Shown: positions 13,971 through 14,084 of the stretch, piece by piece | Numbering within the stretch: position 1 is the first letter of the stretch | Layout of the letters: the number at the start of each line of letters is the position of its first letter | The notes under the pieces: model-generated | What the model saw: the letters and a program-made list of their open reading frames with translations, nothing else | Database searches by the model: none | Told to the model about the DNA's origin: nothing | Assembly: GCA_023473405.1 (NCBI GenBank) | Contig: JAMCZD010000507.1 | Coordinates: 1-14,084 of the forward strand | DNA length: 14,084 nucleotides | Direction of reading: 5' to 3' | Origin: Candidatus Omnitrophota bacterium | GTDB lineage: Bacteria; Verrucomicrobiota; Verrucomicrobiia; Limisphaerales; UBA1319 | Made by a program: the position numbers and the translations under genes

Positions 13971-14007
13971 AAAATATTATTTGATTCTGTGGCATAACTT
14001 GCCACAG
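13971..14007 (-). promoter_or_regulatory. candidate dinG operator/promoter: 8-bp dyad beside a -10-like element
   Basis: CTGTGGCA (13987-13994) and TGCCACAG (14000-14007) form a perfect 8-bp inverted repeat around TAACT. On the minus strand TAATAT, a -10-like hexamer, lies at about 13978-13973 in an AT-rich patch. The dyad would then cover the -35 position of a leftward dinG promoter. The gap between dinG and the rightward frame at 14027 is the natural place for a shared operator. No good -35 hexamer is visible, and the regulator is unknown. Confidence 0.4.
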
Positions 14008-14026
14008 GATCATCGCAATTTGACTC

Positions 14027-14084
14027 ATGGATTCAGTCGACCAGGGAGCCGGTCCCGGCGGCCTGCGCGCCGCGGCACGAGCAT
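14027..14084 (+). CDS. possible 5' end of a rightward gene (partial)
   Basis: An open frame starts at ATG 14027 (MDSVDQGAGPGGLRAARA) and runs off the window end. It is divergent from dinG and lies just past the dyad. There is no clear ribosome site, and 19 codons are too few for identification. High GC in the second and third positions makes chance openness easy, so this is tentative. Confidence 0.35.
   Translation, partial: MDSVDQGAGPGGLRAAARA

Noticed and set aside
13987..14007. Classical LexA box
   Set aside because: CTGT and ACAG are 13 bases apart rather than 8 as in E. coli, and the Gram-positive GAAC-N4-GTTC form is absent. It is kept only as an unassigned dyad.

Overview
The window is a GC-rich bacterial chromosome segment with densely packed, often overlapping genes and several GTG/TTG starts. 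No rRNA or marker gene fixes the taxon. The gene mix (NrfD-type redox cluster, Gly/Tyr-rich exported protein, decayed RCC1-like and carboxypeptidase-regulatory-like fragments) would suit a Verrucomicrobiota or PVC-group organism, but that is an inference from gene character only.

Layout. (1) 1-1036, plus strand: an RbsC-type sugar ABC permease, probably preceded by the tail of its ATPase gene. (2) 4103-1096, minus strand: a four-gene respiratory cluster read as monoheme cytochrome c, membrane-anchored tetraheme cytochrome c, Tat-exported 4x[4Fe-4S] protein, then NrfD/PsrC-type quinone-reactive membrane subunit. It looks like a membrane quinone/periplasmic cytochrome electron-transfer module. 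No molybdopterin or other catalytic subunit lies beside it. (3) 4395-4472: tRNA-Pro(UGG) with encoded CCA. (4) About 4473-6477: a loosely packed stretch with a glycine-zipper, Gly/Tyr-rich secreted protein, an unrecognised 144-residue protein and two likely gene relics. (5) 6478-7984, plus strand: a CHAD-domain protein followed by a SixA-type histidine phosphatase, a pairing usually linked to polyphosphate or phosphohistidine biology. (6) 11014-7950, minus strand: an overlapping chain of a 38-residue lipoprotein, a YmdB-type phosphodiesterase, exonuclease VII large subunit (xseA) and a MagIII-like helix-hairpin-helix DNA glycosylase. The last of these overlaps sixA tail to tail. (7) 11077-11637, plus strand: a YqgE/AlgH-family protein, convergent with a DinG-type iron-sulfur helicase (13892-11700). 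A perfect 8-bp dyad lies upstream of dinG, before the possible start of a rightward gene cut by the window end.

Themes. Three DNA-repair genes (xseA, the MagIII-like glycosylase, dinG) lie within 6 kb, and the redox cluster is an independent unit. Nothing in the window is a clear new defence or mobile system: there is no transposase, integrase, CRISPR array or toxin pair. The least expected items are the tiny lipoprotein coupled to ymdB, the NrfD-type module without a catalytic partner, the glycosylase lacking the EndoIII lysine, and the dyad upstream of dinG.
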